64,000 nucleotides of DNA from Pseudomonadota bacterium (GCA_030538605.1 JAUNTQ010000003.1:1-64000); one strand, 5' to 3'; positions 39,003 to 50,816 are shown, numbered from the stretch's first letter. Notes: a model not told the origin generated them from the sequence alone. Made by a program: numbers and translations.

Positions 39003-41597
39003 TCAGGTGGTCACTTCCCTGGCGACTTCAGCGTATTCCTCGATCTGGTCGAAGTTCATGTAGCGGTACACGCTGGCCTTGTCCTGGTCGATGATGCCCA
39101 TCTCGGCCTGGTACTCGGCCACGGTGGGGATGCGGCCCAGTTTCGAGCAGATGGCGGCCAGCTCGGCCGACCCCAGGTACACGTTGGTGTTCTTGCCCAG
39201 GCGGTTGGGGAAGTTGCGGGTGCTGGTGCTCATGACGGTGGCGCCTTCATGCACCTGCGCCTGGTTGCCCATGCACAGGCTGCAACCGGGCATTTCGGTG
39301 CGCGCGCCGGCGGTGCCGAAGGCGGCGTAGTGGCCTTCCTTCATCAGCTCGTCCTGGTCCATCTTGGTGGGCGGGGCCACCCACAGCTTGACGGGGATGT
39401 CGCGCTGGCCGCCGAGCAGCTTGGCGGCGGCGCGGAAGTGGCCGATGTTGGTCATGCAGCTGCCGATGAAGGCTTCGTCGATCTTCGTGCCGGCGACTTC
39501 GGACATGAATTTGGCGTCGTCCGGGTCGTTGGGGCAGCAGACGATGGGCTCCTTGATGTCGGCTAGGTCGATCTCGATCACGGCGGCGTATTCGGCGTCC
39601 TTGTCGGCTTCCAGCAGCTGCGGGTTGGCGAGCCAGGCTTCCACCTTCTCGATGCGGCGCGCCAGCGTCTTGGCGTCGGCATAGCCGTTGGCGATCATGT
39701 TCTTCATCAGCACCACGTTGGACTTCAGGTACTCGATGACCGGCTCTTTGCCCAGCTTGATGGTGCAGCCGGCGGCGCTGCGCTCTGCCGATGCATCGCT
39801 CAGCTCAAACGCCTGCTCGACTTTCAGCTGCGGCAGGCCCTCGATCTCCAGCACGCGGCCCGAGAAAATGTTCTTCTTGCCCTGCTTGGCGACGGTGAGC
39901 AGGCCCTGCTTGATGGCGTACAGCGGAATCGCATGCACCAGGTCACGCAGGGTGACGCCGGGCTGCATTTCGCCCTTGAAACGCACCAGCACGCTCTCGG
40001 GCATGTCCAGCGGCATGACGCCGGTGGCGGCGGCAAAGGCGACCAGGCCCGAGCCTGCGGGAAAGCTGATGCCGATGGGAAAGCGCGTGTGGCTGTCGCC
40101 GCCCGTGCCCACGGTGTCGGGCAGCAGCAGGCGGTTCAGCCAGCTGTGGATGACGCCATCGCCCGGGCGCAACGCCACGCCGCCGCGGTTGCTGATGAAG
40201 GCGGGCAGCTCGCGGTGCATCCTGGCGTCCACCGGCTTGGGGTAGGCGGCGGTGTGGCAGAAGGACTGCATCACCATGTCGGCGCTGAAGCCCAGGCAGG
40301 CCAGGTCTTTCAGCTCGTCGCGCGTCATGGGGCCGGTGGTGTCCTGGCTGCCCACGGTGGTCATCTTCGGCTCGCAATAGGTGCCGGGGCGGATGCCCTG
40401 GCCTTCGGGCAGGCCGCAGGCGCGGCCAACCATTTTCTGCGCCAGGGTGAAGCCGGCCTTGGACTCGGCGGGCGCCGTGGGCAGGCGGAACGCGGTGGAC
40501 GCGGGCAGGCCCAGGGCTTCGCGCGCCTTGGCCGTCAGGCTGCGGCCGATGATGAGGTTGATGCGCCCGCCGGCACGCACTTCGTCCAGCAGCACGTCGC
40601 TTTTCAGGGCGAAGTCGGCCACTTTCTGGCCGCCCTTCTCGATCTTGCCGTCGTAAGGGTAGATGTCGAGCACGTCGCCCATCTCGAAGGGGCTGACATC
40701 GACTTCGATGGGCAGCGCGCCGGAGTCTTCCTGCGTGTTGAAGAAGATGGGCGCGATCTTGCCGCCCAGGGTGACACCGCCAAAGCGCTTGTTGGGCACG
40801 AAGGGGATGTCCTGGCCCGTGGCCCAGATGACGCTGTTGGTGGCCGACTTGCGGCTGGAGCCGGTGCCCACCACGTCGCCCACGTAGGCGACCAGGTGGC
40901 CTTTTTTCTTCAGGTCTTCGATGAACTGCATCGGGCCGCGCTTGCCGTCTTCCTCGGGCTTGAAGGCGGCGCCTTCGCGCGTGTTCTTCAGCATGGCCAG
41001 GTAGTGCAGCGGAATGTCGGGGCGGCTCCAGGCGTCGGGCGCGGGGCTGAGGTCGTCGGTATTGGTCTCGCCCGGCACCTTGAAGACGGTGACGGTGATT
41101 TTCTTTTCGACTTCGGGGCGGCTGGTGAACCATTCAGCATTGGCCCAGCTTTGCATCACTTCCTGCGCCCGGGCGTTGCCGGCCTTGGCCTTGACCGCCA
41201 CGTCGTTGAAGAAGTCGAACATGAGCAGCGTCTTCTTGAGCGCCTCGGCGGCTTGCGGTGCCACTTCGGCGTCATCGAGCAGCTCGATGAGCGGATGCAC
41301 GTTGTAGCCGCCCACCATGGTGCCCAGCAGCTCGGTGGCCCTGGCGCGGCTGATGAGGGCAACCGGCACGTCACCGTGCGCCACGGCAGCCAGGAAGGAC
41401 GCCTTGACCTTGGCCGCGTCGTCCACGCCGGGCGGCACGCGGTGGGTGAGCAAGTCGAGCAGGAAGGCCGTGTCTTCGCCGGCGGGCGGGTTCTTGATCA
41501 GCTCGATCAGCTCGGCAGTCTGTGGGGCATCCAGCGGCAGGGGCGGGATGCCCAGGGCGGCGCGTTCGGCGACGTGGGCGCGGTAGGCGTTCAGCAT
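39003..41597 (-). CDS. acnB: Aconitate hydratase B
   Basis: Citrate-cycle enzyme converting citrate to isocitrate, 864 residues, equal to E. coli AcnB. It has the N-terminal HEAT-like domain ([20 protein letters not shown]), then the swivel and core domains. The [4Fe-4S] ligands are visible in [12 protein letters not shown] and GCSLCMGNQ. It is the last gene of a minus-strand run mdh-citE-like-hypothetical-acnB, and is followed by an intrinsic terminator. Confidence 0.97.
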   Translation of the reverse strand: MLNAYRAHVAERAALGIPPLPLDAPQTAELIELIKNPPAGEDTAFLLDLLTHRVPPGVDDAAKVKASFLAAVAHGDVPVALISRARATELLGTMVGGYNVHPLIELLDDAEVAPQAAEALKKTLLMFDFFNDVAVKAKAGNARAQEVMQSWANAEWFTSRPEVEKKITVTVFKVPGETNTDDLSPAPDAWSRPDIPLHYLAMLKNTREGAAFKPEEDGKRGPMQFIEDLKKKGHLVAYVGDVVGTGSSRKSATNSVIWATGQDIPFVPNKRFGGVTLGGKIAPIFFNTQEDSGALPIEVDVSPFEMGDVLDIYPYDGKIEKGGQKVADFALKSDVLLDEVRAGGRINLIIGRSLTAKAREALGLPASTAFRLPTAPAESKAGFTLAQKMVGRACGLPEGQGIRPGTYCEPKMTTVGSQDTTGPMTRDELKDLACLGFSADMVMQSFCHTAAYPKPVDARMHRELPAFISNRGGVALRPGDGVIHSWLNRLLLPDTVGTGGDSHTRFPIGISFPAGSGLVAFAAATGVMPLDMPESVLVRFKGEMQPGVTLRDLVHAIPLYAIKQGLLTVAKQGKKNIFSGRVLEIEGLPQLKVEQAFELSDASAERSAAGCTIKLGKEPVIEYLKSNVVLMKNMIANGYADAKTLARRIEKVEAWLANPQLLEADKDAEYAAVIEIDLADIKEPIVCCPNDPDDAKFMSEVAGTKIDEAFIGSCMTNIGHFRAAAKLLGGQRDIPVKLWVAPPTKMDQDELMKEGHYAAFGTAGARTEMPGCSLCMGNQAQVHEGATVMSTSTRNFPNRLGKNTNVYLGSAELAAICSKLGRIPTVAEYQAEMGIIDQDKASVYRYMNFDQIEEYAEVAREVTT

Positions 41598-41710
41598 GGG
41601 GGGTTTTCTCCGGTTTCAACGACATCCATCGGTCAACGGCCCGGCCGCCGGCTTGTCGCCAGCGGCCGGGCCGTGCACCACGCCAAGTCGTGAGGGGCGC
41701 GGCGGCTTGT

Positions 41711-42340
41711 TTACTTGGCAGGCCCGCCCAGCAGGTCGGGCTGCGGGTTGTTCTTGAGCTGCGCGGCAAATTCGCGCTGCTGGGGCGCGGCGCACTCGTC
41801 GGCCACGCGCTGGCCCAGCTTCTGGTTCAACAGCATGGACTTGTTGCCCAGCTGCAGCCACATGGCGCCGGCGCGGTTGTCTTCCAGACGGAGCGCGCCG
41901 GTGCGGCTTTCCACCGGGTGCATGTAGTAGCGCTGCTTGCCGGCGGTGATGTGGAAGAAGCCGGGGTTCTTCGCGTCGGGGGTGACGGTCACGTTCTGGC
42001 CCAGCTCGCACTGGATGGCGCCGGTGTGCACGTTGCGGGCGATGGCCTGCTCGGCGTCGGACAGGCGCTGGGTGAGCGTTTCCACGGGCGTGGCGGCCTC
42101 CACGGCGCGGGCAGTGCGGGCGGGCACGCCCTTGCTGGTGGCGGGCTTGCGCTGGGCCGTGGCCTTGCTGTTGGCGTTGGCTGCGGGCTTGCGGGTGTTG
42201 GCGGCGGCCTTGGGCGCGGGTTTCTGGGCCGCGGGCTTGGCGGTGGACGGTTTGGCCGTCGATGACTGCGCTTGCGCGGCATTCATGGACAGGCCCAGCA
42301 CGGCGGCCGTGGATGCCACGGCGAGAAAGTTCATGCGCAT
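41711..42340 (-). CDS. Exported hypothetical protein in the citrate-cycle cluster (209 aa)
   Basis: It has a signal peptide (MRMNFLAVASTAAVLGLSMNAAQA). Then comes an Ala/Pro/Lys-rich, probably unfolded linker (about 25-80), and a folded C-terminal domain with CELGQNVTVTPDAKNPGFFH, KQRYYMHPVESRTGALRLED and MWLQLGNKSMLLNQKLGQR. Two cysteines (in AIQCELG and DECAAP) could form a disulfide. It sits between acnB and the CitE-like gene. The function is not known; the linker suggests crossing or binding the cell wall. Confidence 0.8.
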   Translation of the reverse strand: MRMNFLAVASTAAVLGLSMNAAQAQSSTAKPSTAKPAAQKPAPKAAANTRKPAANANSKATAQRKPATSKGVPARTARAVEAATPVETLTQRLSDAEQAIARNVHTGAIQCELGQNVTVTPDAKNPGFFHITAGKQRYYMHPVESRTGALRLEDNRAGAMWLQLGNKSMLLNQKLGQRVADECAAPQQREFAAQLKNNPQPDLLGGPAK

Positions 42341-42399
42341 ACGACGATCTCTTCAATGAATAAAAAAGGAAACGCGATCATGACACGGCGAGCCTCTTG

Positions 42400-43383
42400 T
42401 CAGAACCACCGCGCCACCTCGGCGGGCAGCGCCCGCCCGGTGGCGTGGGCGCGTTCCAACACTTGCCAGAAGTGGCGGTAGCTGGCGCGGTCATGCAGCG
42501 CGTTCTGGTGGCTGATGGGCGCCCAGCCGGCCTGCGCGGCCGCCAGCAGGATGGCGCTGGCGGTGTCGATCTGCGCCTCGTCGGGCGAGAAGGCTTGCAG
42601 GATGGGGCGGATCTGGCTGGGGTGGATGCTCCACATGCGGGTGTAGCCGAATTCGCGCGCGGCGCGGCGCGCGGCATGGCGCAGGGCGGCTTCGTCCTTG
42701 AACTCGGTCACCACGCCGTGCGAGGGCACCTTGCCGAAGGCGTGCGCGGCGCTGGCGATTTCCAGCTTGGCGCGCACCACCAGCGGGTGGGTGAACTGCC
42801 CTTCGACGCCCATGCCCTCGGCCGGAATGGCGCCCGCGTGCGCCGAGACGAAATCCATCAGCCCGAAGCTGAGCGACTGCACGCGCGGGTGTGCGGCAAC
42901 GTCGAAGGCGCGGTGTACCGCCGCCGGCGATTCGATCAGAACGTGCAGCGGCAAGCCCTTGGGGCAAGCCGCCAACAAGGCTTTTTCGGCCCGGATCACG
43001 TCCTGAACCGATTCCACCTTGGGCAGCATGATGTGCGTGAGGCGCTGGCCGGCGCCGCGGGCGATCACATCCATGTCGGCCTCGAACGCGGGATGGCCGA
43101 CCGGATGTACGCGAACGCCCACGCGGGCGCCTTCGGGGGCGGACATGACGAGTTCGGTCACCAGCAGCGCGTGCTCGGCCTCGCCGCCCACGGGCGCGCC
43201 GTCTTCGCAGTCAAGCGTGGCGTCGAACACGCAGGTGCCGAATTCCTCGGTCATCTCGGCCTGCAATTGCAGGCTCTTGCGCATGCGCGCCTCCACGCCG
43301 CTGTAGTGGTCGCACACCGGCAGCAGGCCGGCGGCGGCCTGCGCGCCCAGGAGGATGTCGCGCGGGTGGGTCATGTCGATCAA
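42400..43383 (-). CDS. CitE/HpcH-HpaI-type CoA-ester lyase family protein
   Basis: 327 residues, TIM-barrel lyase of the citrate lyase beta / malyl-CoA lyase group. Key segments are CVFDATLDCEDGAPVGGEAE, VGVRVHPVGHP (substrate Arg), IMLPKVESVQDV (Lys/Glu metal region) and LHVLIESPAAVHRAF. No citrate lyase alpha or gamma genes are nearby, so a stand-alone malyl-, citramalyl- or similar CoA lyase/thioesterase is more likely. It follows mdh after a family A palindrome. The start could be the first ATG or the one three codons later. Confidence 0.85.
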   Translation of the reverse strand: MIDMTHPRDILLGAQAAAGLLPVCDHYSGVEARMRKSLQLQAEMTEEFGTCVFDATLDCEDGAPVGGEAEHALLVTELVMSAPEGARVGVRVHPVGHPAFEADMDVIARGAGQRLTHIMLPKVESVQDVIRAEKALLAACPKGLPLHVLIESPAAVHRAFDVAAHPRVQSLSFGLMDFVSAHAGAIPAEGMGVEGQFTHPLVVRAKLEIASAAHAFGKVPSHGVVTEFKDEAALRHAARRAAREFGYTRMWSIHPSQIRPILQAFSPDEAQIDTASAILLAAAQAGWAPISHQNALHDRASYRHFWQVLERAHATGRALPAEVARWF

Positions 43384-43385
43384 AT

Positions 43386-43482
43386 CAAAAAAGTGAGCTG
43401 TTCGCGCACGCTACACAAGATTTTCAGACATTAAAGCACCTGAAATCCTTGTAAAACAAGCGCAAGCAGCTATTCTTTTTTG
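43386..43482. repeat. Family A AT-rich palindrome, copy 5 (mdh-citE-like gap)
   Basis: The left arm has AAAAAAGTGAGCTGTTCGCGC and the right arm GCGCAAGCAGCTATTCTTTTTT. The inner arms GATTTTCAG/CTGAAATC flank the loop. It lies 13 nt past the mdh stop and at the 5' edge of the CitE-like gene. Confidence 0.75.
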
Positions 43483-43494
43483 ATAAGCCCGGAA

Positions 43495-44481
43495 TCACAG
43501 CAGGTGCTTGACGCCGTCCTGCTCGCCTTGCAGCTCGGCCAGCGTCTTGTCGATGCACTGCTGGCTGAAGGCGTCGATGGACAGGCCTTCGACGACCTTG
43601 TATTCGCCGTTTTCGCACGTCACCGGAAAGCCGAACATCACGTCCTGCGGAATGCCGTACCAGCCCTGAGACGGAATGCCCATGGTCACCCACTCGCCAT
43701 TCGTGCCCAGCGCCCAGTCGCGCATGTGGTCGATGGCGGCGTTGGCTGCCGATGCGGCCGACGACAGGCCGCGCGCGTCGATGATGGCCGCGCCGCGCTT
43801 GCCCACGGTGGGCAGAAACACGTTGGCGTTCCACTCCTGGTCGTTGATCATGTCCTTGACGCTGGCACCGTCGATGGTGGCAAAGCGGTAGTCGGCGTAC
43901 ATGGTGGGCGAGTGGTTGCCCCACACGGCCAGCTTCTTGATGTCCTTGACGGCCTTGCCGGTTTTCTCGGCGATCTGGCTGGCGGCGCGGTTGTGGTCCA
44001 GGCGCAGCATGGCGGTGAAGTTCTTGGCGGGCAGGTCGGGCGCGCTCTTCATGGCGATGTAGGCGTTGGTGTTGGCCGGGTTGCCCACCACCAGCACCTT
44101 GACGTTGCGGCTGGCGACGGCGTTGAGCGCCTTGCCCTGCGCGGTGAAGATCTGTGCATTGGCGGCCAGCAGGTCGGCGCGCTCCATGCCGGGACCGCGT
44201 GGGCGGGCACCCACCAGCAGGGCGTAGTCGGCATCCTTGAAGGCGGTCATGGGGTCGCTGTGGGCTTGCATGCCGGCCAGCAGGGGGAAGGCGCAGTCTT
44301 GCAGCTCCATCATCACGCCCTTGAGGGCTTTTTGCGCCTTTTCGTCGGGGATTTCGAGCAGCTGCAGGATCACCGGCTGATCCTTGCCCAGCATCTCGCC
44401 CGAGGCGATGCGGAACAGCAGGGCGTAACCGATCTGGCCAGCGGCACCGGTAACGGCAACGCGAACAGGCTTCTTGCTCAT
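43495..44481 (-). CDS. mdh: Malate dehydrogenase
   Basis: Interconverts malate and oxaloacetate with NAD. 328 residues, of the longer cytosolic-MDH-like type. The NAD motif [16 protein letters not shown] is at about 11-26, the substrate region has [15 protein letters not shown], and the catalytic His is in [14 protein letters not shown]. The start [12 protein letters not shown] has GGAG upstream. It diverges from the GntR regulator across a ~200-bp region with a palindrome. Confidence 0.97.
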   Translation of the reverse strand: MSKKPVRVAVTGAAGQIGYALLFRIASGEMLGKDQPVILQLLEIPDEKAQKALKGVMMELQDCAFPLLAGMQAHSDPMTAFKDADYALLVGARPRGPGMERADLLAANAQIFTAQGKALNAVASRNVKVLVVGNPANTNAYIAMKSAPDLPAKNFTAMLRLDHNRAASQIAEKTGKAVKDIKKLAVWGNHSPTMYADYRFATIDGASVKDMINDQEWNANVFLPTVGKRGAAIIDARGLSSAASAANAAIDHMRDWALGTNGEWVTMGIPSQGWYGIPQDVMFGFPVTCENGEYKVVEGLSIDAFSQQCIDKTLAELQGEQDGVKHLL

Positions 44482-44616
44482 GGAAAACACTCCGGAAGGT
44501 TGTGGTGAAAACGGTGGGCGGGCATGGCCGCCAGGCCCCAAAAAACACCGGGCCGGGCCACCCCGAACAGCCCCGAAGTGTATCCGCGAAAACCCGTAGG
44601 GTCAATTTGTCTTGTG

Positions 44617-44628
44617 TCTTATATAAGA
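44617..44628. promoter_or_regulatory. Candidate GntR operator between mdh and gntR-sdh
   Basis: TCTTATATAAGA is a perfect 12-bp palindrome, preceded by TCTTGTG, which resembles its half-site. It lies in the shared divergent control region, 55 nt before the regulator ATG. GntR-type regulators commonly bind such AT-centred palindromes and often control their neighbours. Confidence 0.5.
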
Positions 44629-44682
44629 TATGATTACCCTTCAGAAAACTGACGTTTCCAGACCCGCGAAACACCCCGCCCC

Positions 44683-45486
44683 ATGGCCAGCGCCAACCCC
44701 TCCGCCCCCCCTTCCGACGCCGATGCGCCACCGGCCAGCGCGCTGGCGCGAACGGGCCAGGCGCCGGCATTCAGCCCGCTGTACCAGCAGATCAAGGACC
44801 TGATCCTGCAAAGCCTGCAACAGGGCGAATGGAAGCCGGGTGAGGTCATCCCCAGCGAGTTCGACCTGGCCGCGCGCTTTCGTGTCAGCCAGGGCACCGT
44901 GCGCAAGGCCGTGGACGAGCTGGCGACAGGCAACCTGCTGGTGCGCCGGCAAGGCCGCGGCACCTTCGTTGCCACGCACGCCGAGCAGCAGGTGCAATAC
45001 CGCTTTCTGCGCCTGCTGCCGGACGCTGGCACGGTGGACAGCGAAGGCCCGGCGCAGCGCGACTTCGTCGATTGCAAACGCCAGCGCGCCAGCGCCGAAG
45101 TTGCCCGCCTGCTGGGCCTGCGCACGGGCGACCCGGTGCTGCAAACGCGCCGCCTGCTGCGCTTTGCCGGCGTGCCGACGATTCTGGAAGACATCTGGCT
45201 GCCCGGCGGCCCGTTCAAGGGCCTGACGGCCGAGCGGCTGTCGCACCACGACGGCCCGATGTATGCGCTGTTCGAATCCGAATTCGGCGTGCGCATGGTG
45301 CGCGCCGACGAGAAAATCCGCGCCGTGCTGCCCGACGCCGCGCAAGCCGCCCTGCTGGACGTGAGCACCGCCACCCCTCTGCTCAGCGTGGAGCGCACCG
45401 CCTACACCTACAACGACGTGCCGATGGAGCTGCGCCGCGGCCTGTACCGCACCGACACGCACCACTACCGCAACCAGCTGAGCTGA
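44683..45486 (+). CDS. GntR-family (HutC subfamily) transcriptional regulator of the TCA cluster
   Basis: 267 residues. The N-terminal 35 residues are low complexity. Next is a GntR winged helix (PLYQQIKDLILQSLQQGEWK, PSEFDLAARFRVSQGTVRKA, VRRQGRGTFVA; about 35-105), then a UTRA ligand-binding domain ending RRGLYRTDTHHYRN. It lies directly before sdhCDAB and diverges from mdh, so it probably senses a citrate-cycle or related metabolite and controls both directions. Confidence 0.9.
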   Translation: MASANPSAPPSDADAPPASALARTGQAPAFSPLYQQIKDLILQSLQQGEWKPGEVIPSEFDLAARFRVSQGTVRKAVDELATGNLLVRRQGRGTFVATHAEQQVQYRFLRLLPDAGTVDSEGPAQRDFVDCKRQRASAEVARLLGLRTGDPVLQTRRLLRFAGVPTILEDIWLPGGPFKGLTAERLSHHDGPMYALFESEFGVRMVRADEKIRAVLPDAAQAALLDVSTATPLLSVERTAYTYNDVPMELRRGLYRTDTHHYRNQLS

Positions 45487-45619
45487 AGCCCGCCCGCGCA
45501 TGCCGCCGCACGGCGCTTGCGGCGCAATGCTGAAGTCAGCTTGTTGCGTTGCAATAGAATTTACAAGTTCTGCCCCGCGAGGATCACAACCTCGTTACAC
45601 ATTCCCACGAGTCCATCCC

Positions 45620-46054
45620 ATGAGCGAATCAGCCAAGCCCCGGCCCGAGTTCCGCAACATCAACCTGCTGCACGACGTGCGCACCTACCGCATGCCGCTG
45701 GCGGCGCTGGTGTCGATCCTGCACCGCGTGAGCGGCGCGCTGATGTTCTTCCTGCTGCCCTTCATCATCTGGCTGTTCGACAAGTCGGTGTCGTCCGAAA
45801 TCTCCTTCGGCCAGTTCACCGCCGCCTTCTCGGCCGGGCTGGGCATCTTCCCCGGCTGGTTCGTCAAGCTGGTCGCGCTGGCGCTGATCTGGGCCTACCT
45901 GCACCACCTGATCGCCGGCGTGCGCCACCTGTACCTGGACGTGTCGCACAAGACCACCAAGGACTTCGGCCGCCAATCGGCCGCCGCCACGCTGGTGGCG
46001 AGCGTTGCGCTCACCCTCATTCTGGGTGCCAAGCTGTTCGGCCTTTTCAACTGA
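45620..46054 (+). CDS. sdhC: Succinate dehydrogenase cytochrome b556 subunit
   Basis: Membrane anchor of complex II, 144 residues, three membrane helices. The haem region SILHRVSGALMFFLLP and the family segment YLHHLIAGVRHLYLD are present. The start MSESAKPRPEFRNIN is the normal N-terminus. First of the sdhCDAB operon, 20 nt before sdhD. Confidence 0.95.
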   Translation: MSESAKPRPEFRNINLLHDVRTYRMPLAALVSILHRVSGALMFFLLPFIIWLFDKSVSSEISFGQFTAAFSAGLGIFPGWFVKLVALALIWAYLHHLIAGVRHLYLDVSHKTTKDFGRQSAAATLVASVALTLILGAKLFGLFN

Positions 46055-46073
46055 TTCGAAACAGGAGCAAACC

Positions 46074-46439
46074 ATGGCTGTCAACTACGGCTCCAAGCGC
46101 ACCGTCGTCGGTGCCCACTACGGTCTGGGCGACTGGCTGGCCCAGCGCTTCACCGCCGCGCTGATGGTGATCTTCACCCTGGCCGTGCTGGTGCAGTTCG
46201 TCTTCACCCAGGGCGCCGTCGGCTACACCCAGTGGGCCGGCATCTTTGCCGCGCAGTGGATGAAGGTGCTGACCTTCGCCGTCATCGTGGCGCTGGCCTG
46301 GCACGCCTGGGTCGGCATGCGCAACATCTGGATGGACTACGTGAAATCGGTCGGCCTGCGCCTGACGCTGCAGGCGCTCACGCTGGCCTGGCTGATCGGC
46401 TGCGCCGGCTGGGCCTTGCAGGTGCTGTGGCGCCTGTGA
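46074..46439 (+). CDS. sdhD: Succinate dehydrogenase membrane anchor subunit
   Basis: 121 residues with three membrane helices. Segments GSKRTVVGAHYGLGDWLAQR and WHAWVGMRNIWMDYVKS (haem His and quinone-site region) are typical. CAGGAG lies 7 nt before the ATG. It lies between sdhC and sdhA. Confidence 0.95.
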   Translation: MAVNYGSKRTVVGAHYGLGDWLAQRFTAALMVIFTLAVLVQFVFTQGAVGYTQWAGIFAAQWMKVLTFAVIVALAWHAWVGMRNIWMDYVKSVGLRLTLQALTLAWLIGCAGWALQVLWRL

Positions 46440-46482
46440 ATCCCTTCCGATCCCGACGACAAGAAACATTTCAACCACGATC

Positions 46483-48288
46483 ATGAGTTACACCAAAGAC
46501 AAAGTCCTCACCCGCAAGTTCGACGTGGTGATCGTCGGCGCGGGCGGCTCCGGCATGCGCGCCTCGCTGCAGCTGGCGCGCGCCGGCCTCAACGTCGCCG
46601 TGCTGTCCAAGGTCTTCCCCACCCGCTCGCACACCGTCGCCGCGCAAGGCGGCGTGGGCGCCAGCCTGGGCAACATGAGCGAGGACAACTGGCACTACCA
46701 CTTCTACGACACCATCAAGGGCAGCGACTGGCTGGGCGACCAGGACGCCATCGAGTTCATGTGCCAGGAAGCACCCAAGGTGGTGTATGAGCTGGAACAC
46801 TTCGGCATGCCCTTCGACCGCAACCCGGACGGCACCATCTACCAGCGCCCCTTTGGCGGCCACACCGCCAACTACGGCGAAAAGCCCGTGCAACGCGCCT
46901 GCGCCGCCGCCGACCGCACCGGCCACGCCATGCTGCACACGCTGTACCAGCAGAACGTTGCAGCCAAGACCACCTTCTTCGTCGAATGGATGGCGCTCGA
47001 TCTGATCCGCGACGCCGAAGGTGACGTGGTGGGCGTGACCGCCATCGAGATGGAAACGGGCGAGCTGTACGTGCTGCACGCCAAGACCGTGCTGCTGGCC
47101 ACCGGCGGCGCAGGCCGCATCTTTGCCGCCAGCACCAACGCCTTCATCAACACCGGCGACGGTCTGGGCATGGCTGCGCGCGCAGGCATTCCGCTGCAAG
47201 ACATGGAGTTCTGGCAGTTCCACCCCACCGGCGTGGCCGGCGCGGGCGTGCTGCTGACCGAAGGCTGCCGGGGCGAAGGCGCCATTCTGCTCAACAGCAA
47301 CGGCGAGCGCTTCATGGAGCGCTACGCCCCCACGCTGAAAGATCTGGCCCCGCGCGACTTCGTCTCGCGCAGCATGGACCAGGAAATCAAGGAAGGCCGC
47401 GGCTGCGGCCCCAACAAGGACTACGTCGTCCTCAAGCTCGACCATCTGGGGGCCGAGACCATCCACAAGCGCCTGCCCTCGGTGTACGAGATCGGCGTCA
47501 ACTTCGCCAACGTGGACATCACCAAGGAGCCGATTCCCGTGGTGCCCACCATCCACTACCAGATGGGCGGCATCCCCACCAACATCAACGGCCAGGTCAG
47601 CGTGCCGAAAAACGGCGAGCACAACGCGCCCATCCACGGCCTGTACGCCGTGGGCGAATGCTCGTGCGTGAGCGTGCACGGCGCCAACCGCCTGGGCACC
47701 AACTCGCTGCTCGATCTGCTGGTGTTCGGCAAGGCCGCCGGCAACCACATCATTGCCCACCACAGCCAGGGCGCGCACAAGCCGCTGCCTGCCGATGCGG
47801 CCGACTATTCACTGGAGCGCCTCAACCGCCTGGAAGCGGCCAGCGACGGCGAGTACGCGCAGAACATTGCCAACGACATCCGCAACACCATGCAGGCGCA
47901 CGCCGGCGTGTTCCGCACCCAGGCCAGCATGGACGAAGGCGTGGCCAAAGTCGCCGAGCTGCGCCAGCGCGTAGCCGGCCTGGGCCTCAAAGACCATTCG
48001 CGCATCTTCAACATGGCGCGCCAGGAAGCGCTGGAAGTCGAAAACCTGATCGAAGTCGCCCAGGCCACCATGACCTCGGCCGCTGCCCGCAAGGAATGCC
48101 GCGGTGCCCACACCGTGGTCGATTACGAACGGCCCGCCGACGACCCACAAGCCCCGCTGGGCCGCGACGACGCCAACTGGATGAAGCACACCCTGTGGTT
48201 CAAGGAAGGCAGCGCGCTCGACTACAAGCCCGTGCGCATGCAGCCGCTCACCGTCGAAACCGTGCCGCCCAAGGTGCGCACGTTCTGA
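46483..48288 (+). CDS. sdhA: Succinate dehydrogenase flavoprotein subunit
   Basis: 601 residues. FAD-binding VIVGAGGSGMRASLQLA at the N-terminus; covalent FAD His in FPTRSHTVAAQGGVG (about residue 49); active-site HPTG near 247; and VHGANRLGTNSLLDLLVFG. Oxidises succinate to fumarate in complex II. Confidence 0.98.
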   Translation: MSYTKDKVLTRKFDVVIVGAGGSGMRASLQLARAGLNVAVLSKVFPTRSHTVAAQGGVGASLGNMSEDNWHYHFYDTIKGSDWLGDQDAIEFMCQEAPKVVYELEHFGMPFDRNPDGTIYQRPFGGHTANYGEKPVQRACAAADRTGHAMLHTLYQQNVAAKTTFFVEWMALDLIRDAEGDVVGVTAIEMETGELYVLHAKTVLLATGGAGRIFAASTNAFINTGDGLGMAARAGIPLQDMEFWQFHPTGVAGAGVLLTEGCRGEGAILLNSNGERFMERYAPTLKDLAPRDFVSRSMDQEIKEGRGCGPNKDYVVLKLDHLGAETIHKRLPSVYEIGVNFANVDITKEPIPVVPTIHYQMGGIPTNINGQVSVPKNGEHNAPIHGLYAVGECSCVSVHGANRLGTNSLLDLLVFGKAAGNHIIAHHSQGAHKPLPADAADYSLERLNRLEAASDGEYAQNIANDIRNTMQAHAGVFRTQASMDEGVAKVAELRQRVAGLGLKDHSRIFNMARQEALEVENLIEVAQATMTSAAARKECRGAHTVVDYERPADDPQAPLGRDDANWMKHTLWFKEGSALDYKPVRMQPLTVETVPPKVRTF

Positions 48289-48318
48289 ACGCCCCCGGAT
48301 CACCAGGAAGAAAACAAG

Positions 48319-49023
48319 ATGCAAAAACGTACCTTCAAGATCTACCGCTACGACCCGGACAAGGACGCCAAGCCCTACATGCAGACGGTGGAAATCGAGC
48401 TGGAAGGCAACGAGCGCATGCTGCTCGACGCCCTCATCAAGCTCAAAGCCGTCGACCCCACGCTGTCCTTTCGCCGCTCGTGCCGCGAAGGCGTGTGCGG
48501 CTCCGACGCCATGAACATCAACGGCAAGAACGGCCTGGCGTGCCTGACCAACCTGCGCACGCTGACGGATCCTATCGTGCTCAAGCCCTTGCCCGGCCTG
48601 CCCGTGGTGCGCGATCTGATCGTGGACATGACGCAGTTCTTCACGCAGTACGACTCGATCAAGCCCTATCTTCAAAACGACACGCCGCCGCCCGAGAAAG
48701 AGCGCCTGCAGTCGCCCGAGGAGCGCGAGGAGCTGAACGGCCTGTACGAGTGCATCCTGTGCGCCAGCTGCTCCACCGCCTGCCCCAGCTTCTGGTGGAA
48801 CCCCGACAAGTTCGTCGGCCCCGCCGGCCTGCTGCAGGCCTACCGCTTCATCGCCGACAGCCGCGATGAGGCCACCGGCGAGCGCCTGGACAACCTGGAA
48901 GACCCCTATCGCCTCTTCCGCTGCCACAGCATCATGAACTGCGTGGACGTGTGCCCCAAGGGCCTGAACCCGACCAGGGCGATCGGCAAGATCAAGGAAC
49001 TGATGGTTCGTCGCGCTGTATGA
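48319..49023 (+). CDS. sdhB: Succinate dehydrogenase iron-sulfur subunit
   Basis: 234 residues. The [2Fe-2S] cluster residues are C55, C60, D63 and C75 ([10 protein letters not shown]). The [4Fe-4S] motif [12 protein letters not shown] has C145, C148 and C151. The [3Fe-4S] motif begins at C155 with C202 and C208, and C212 completes the pattern ([14 protein letters not shown]). It carries electrons from SdhA to quinone. Confidence 0.98.
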   Translation: MQKRTFKIYRYDPDKDAKPYMQTVEIELEGNERMLLDALIKLKAVDPTLSFRRSCREGVCGSDAMNINGKNGLACLTNLRTLTDPIVLKPLPGLPVVRDLIVDMTQFFTQYDSIKPYLQNDTPPPEKERLQSPEEREELNGLYECILCASCSTACPSFWWNPDKFVGPAGLLQAYRFIADSRDEATGERLDNLEDPYRLFRCHSIMNCVDVCPKGLNPTRAIGKIKELMVRRAV

Positions 49024-49028
49024 CGCTC

Positions 49029-49136
49029 CCCCCTGAGCCGCCTGCGGCGTCTTCCCCCCTGAGGGGGGACGCACCCGATGCCCGGTGCAAGCCCGGGCAT
49101 GGGTGCCTTGGCATGGCCTGCTCCGCCGCCTTTTGA
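49029..49136. repeat. Family C GC-rich repeat variant (sdhB-sdhE gap)
   Basis: Reads CCCCCTGAGCCGCCTGCGGC, then a segment with GGTGCAAGCCCGGGCATGG, and ends GGCATGGCCTGCTCCGCC. It shares its beginning and end with the units at 56746-57000 and its middle with 24940-25047. It interrupts the sdh operon between sdhB and sdhE without touching either gene. Confidence 0.7.
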
Positions 49137-49153
49137 CTCGGGGGTTTGGACGG

Positions 49154-49470
49154 ATGACTGTTTTTATTGACGAGCGTTCGCTCGGCAAGCTCAAGTGGCG
49201 CTGCCGCCGGGGCATGCTGGAGAACGATCTTTTCATCGAGCGTTTTTTCAGCCGCCACGGCGATCGCATCACGCCTGCCAGGGCCGATGCGCTGGAGCGG
49301 CTGATGGACCTCTCCGACAACGACCTGCTCGATCTGCTGCTGGCCCGCAAGGAGCCGGCAGCCGAGCTGGATTTGCCCGAGGTGCGCGAACTGCTGGGCC
49401 TGCTGCGAACGCCGAAAGGCAACGCCCAGCAAGACGCACACCCGCCCGCCAACCCGCAAGGAAGCCTCAC

Positions 49471-49474
<4 letters not shown>
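49154..49474 (+). CDS. sdhE: SdhE, FAD assembly factor for succinate dehydrogenase
   Basis: 106 residues of the SdhE/YgfY family, which promotes covalent flavinylation of SdhA. The diagnostic RGxxE motif is in [19 protein letters not shown] (about 14-32). The C-terminal tail is longer than in E. coli. The ATG at 49154 is preceded by GGACGG. The stop overlaps the gltA start (ATGA). Confidence 0.93.
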
Positions 49475-50766
<1,292 letters not shown>

Positions 50767-50816
50767 GCACGGCAACCCGAGGCGGCCAGCATGGCCTGGC
50801 TGCCCCGCTCTTTCTC

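Noticed and set aside
45541..45560. Sigma-70 promoter before sdhC (TAGAAT at 45555)
   Set aside because: No acceptable -35 box lies at 16-18 nt, so the site was not listed.
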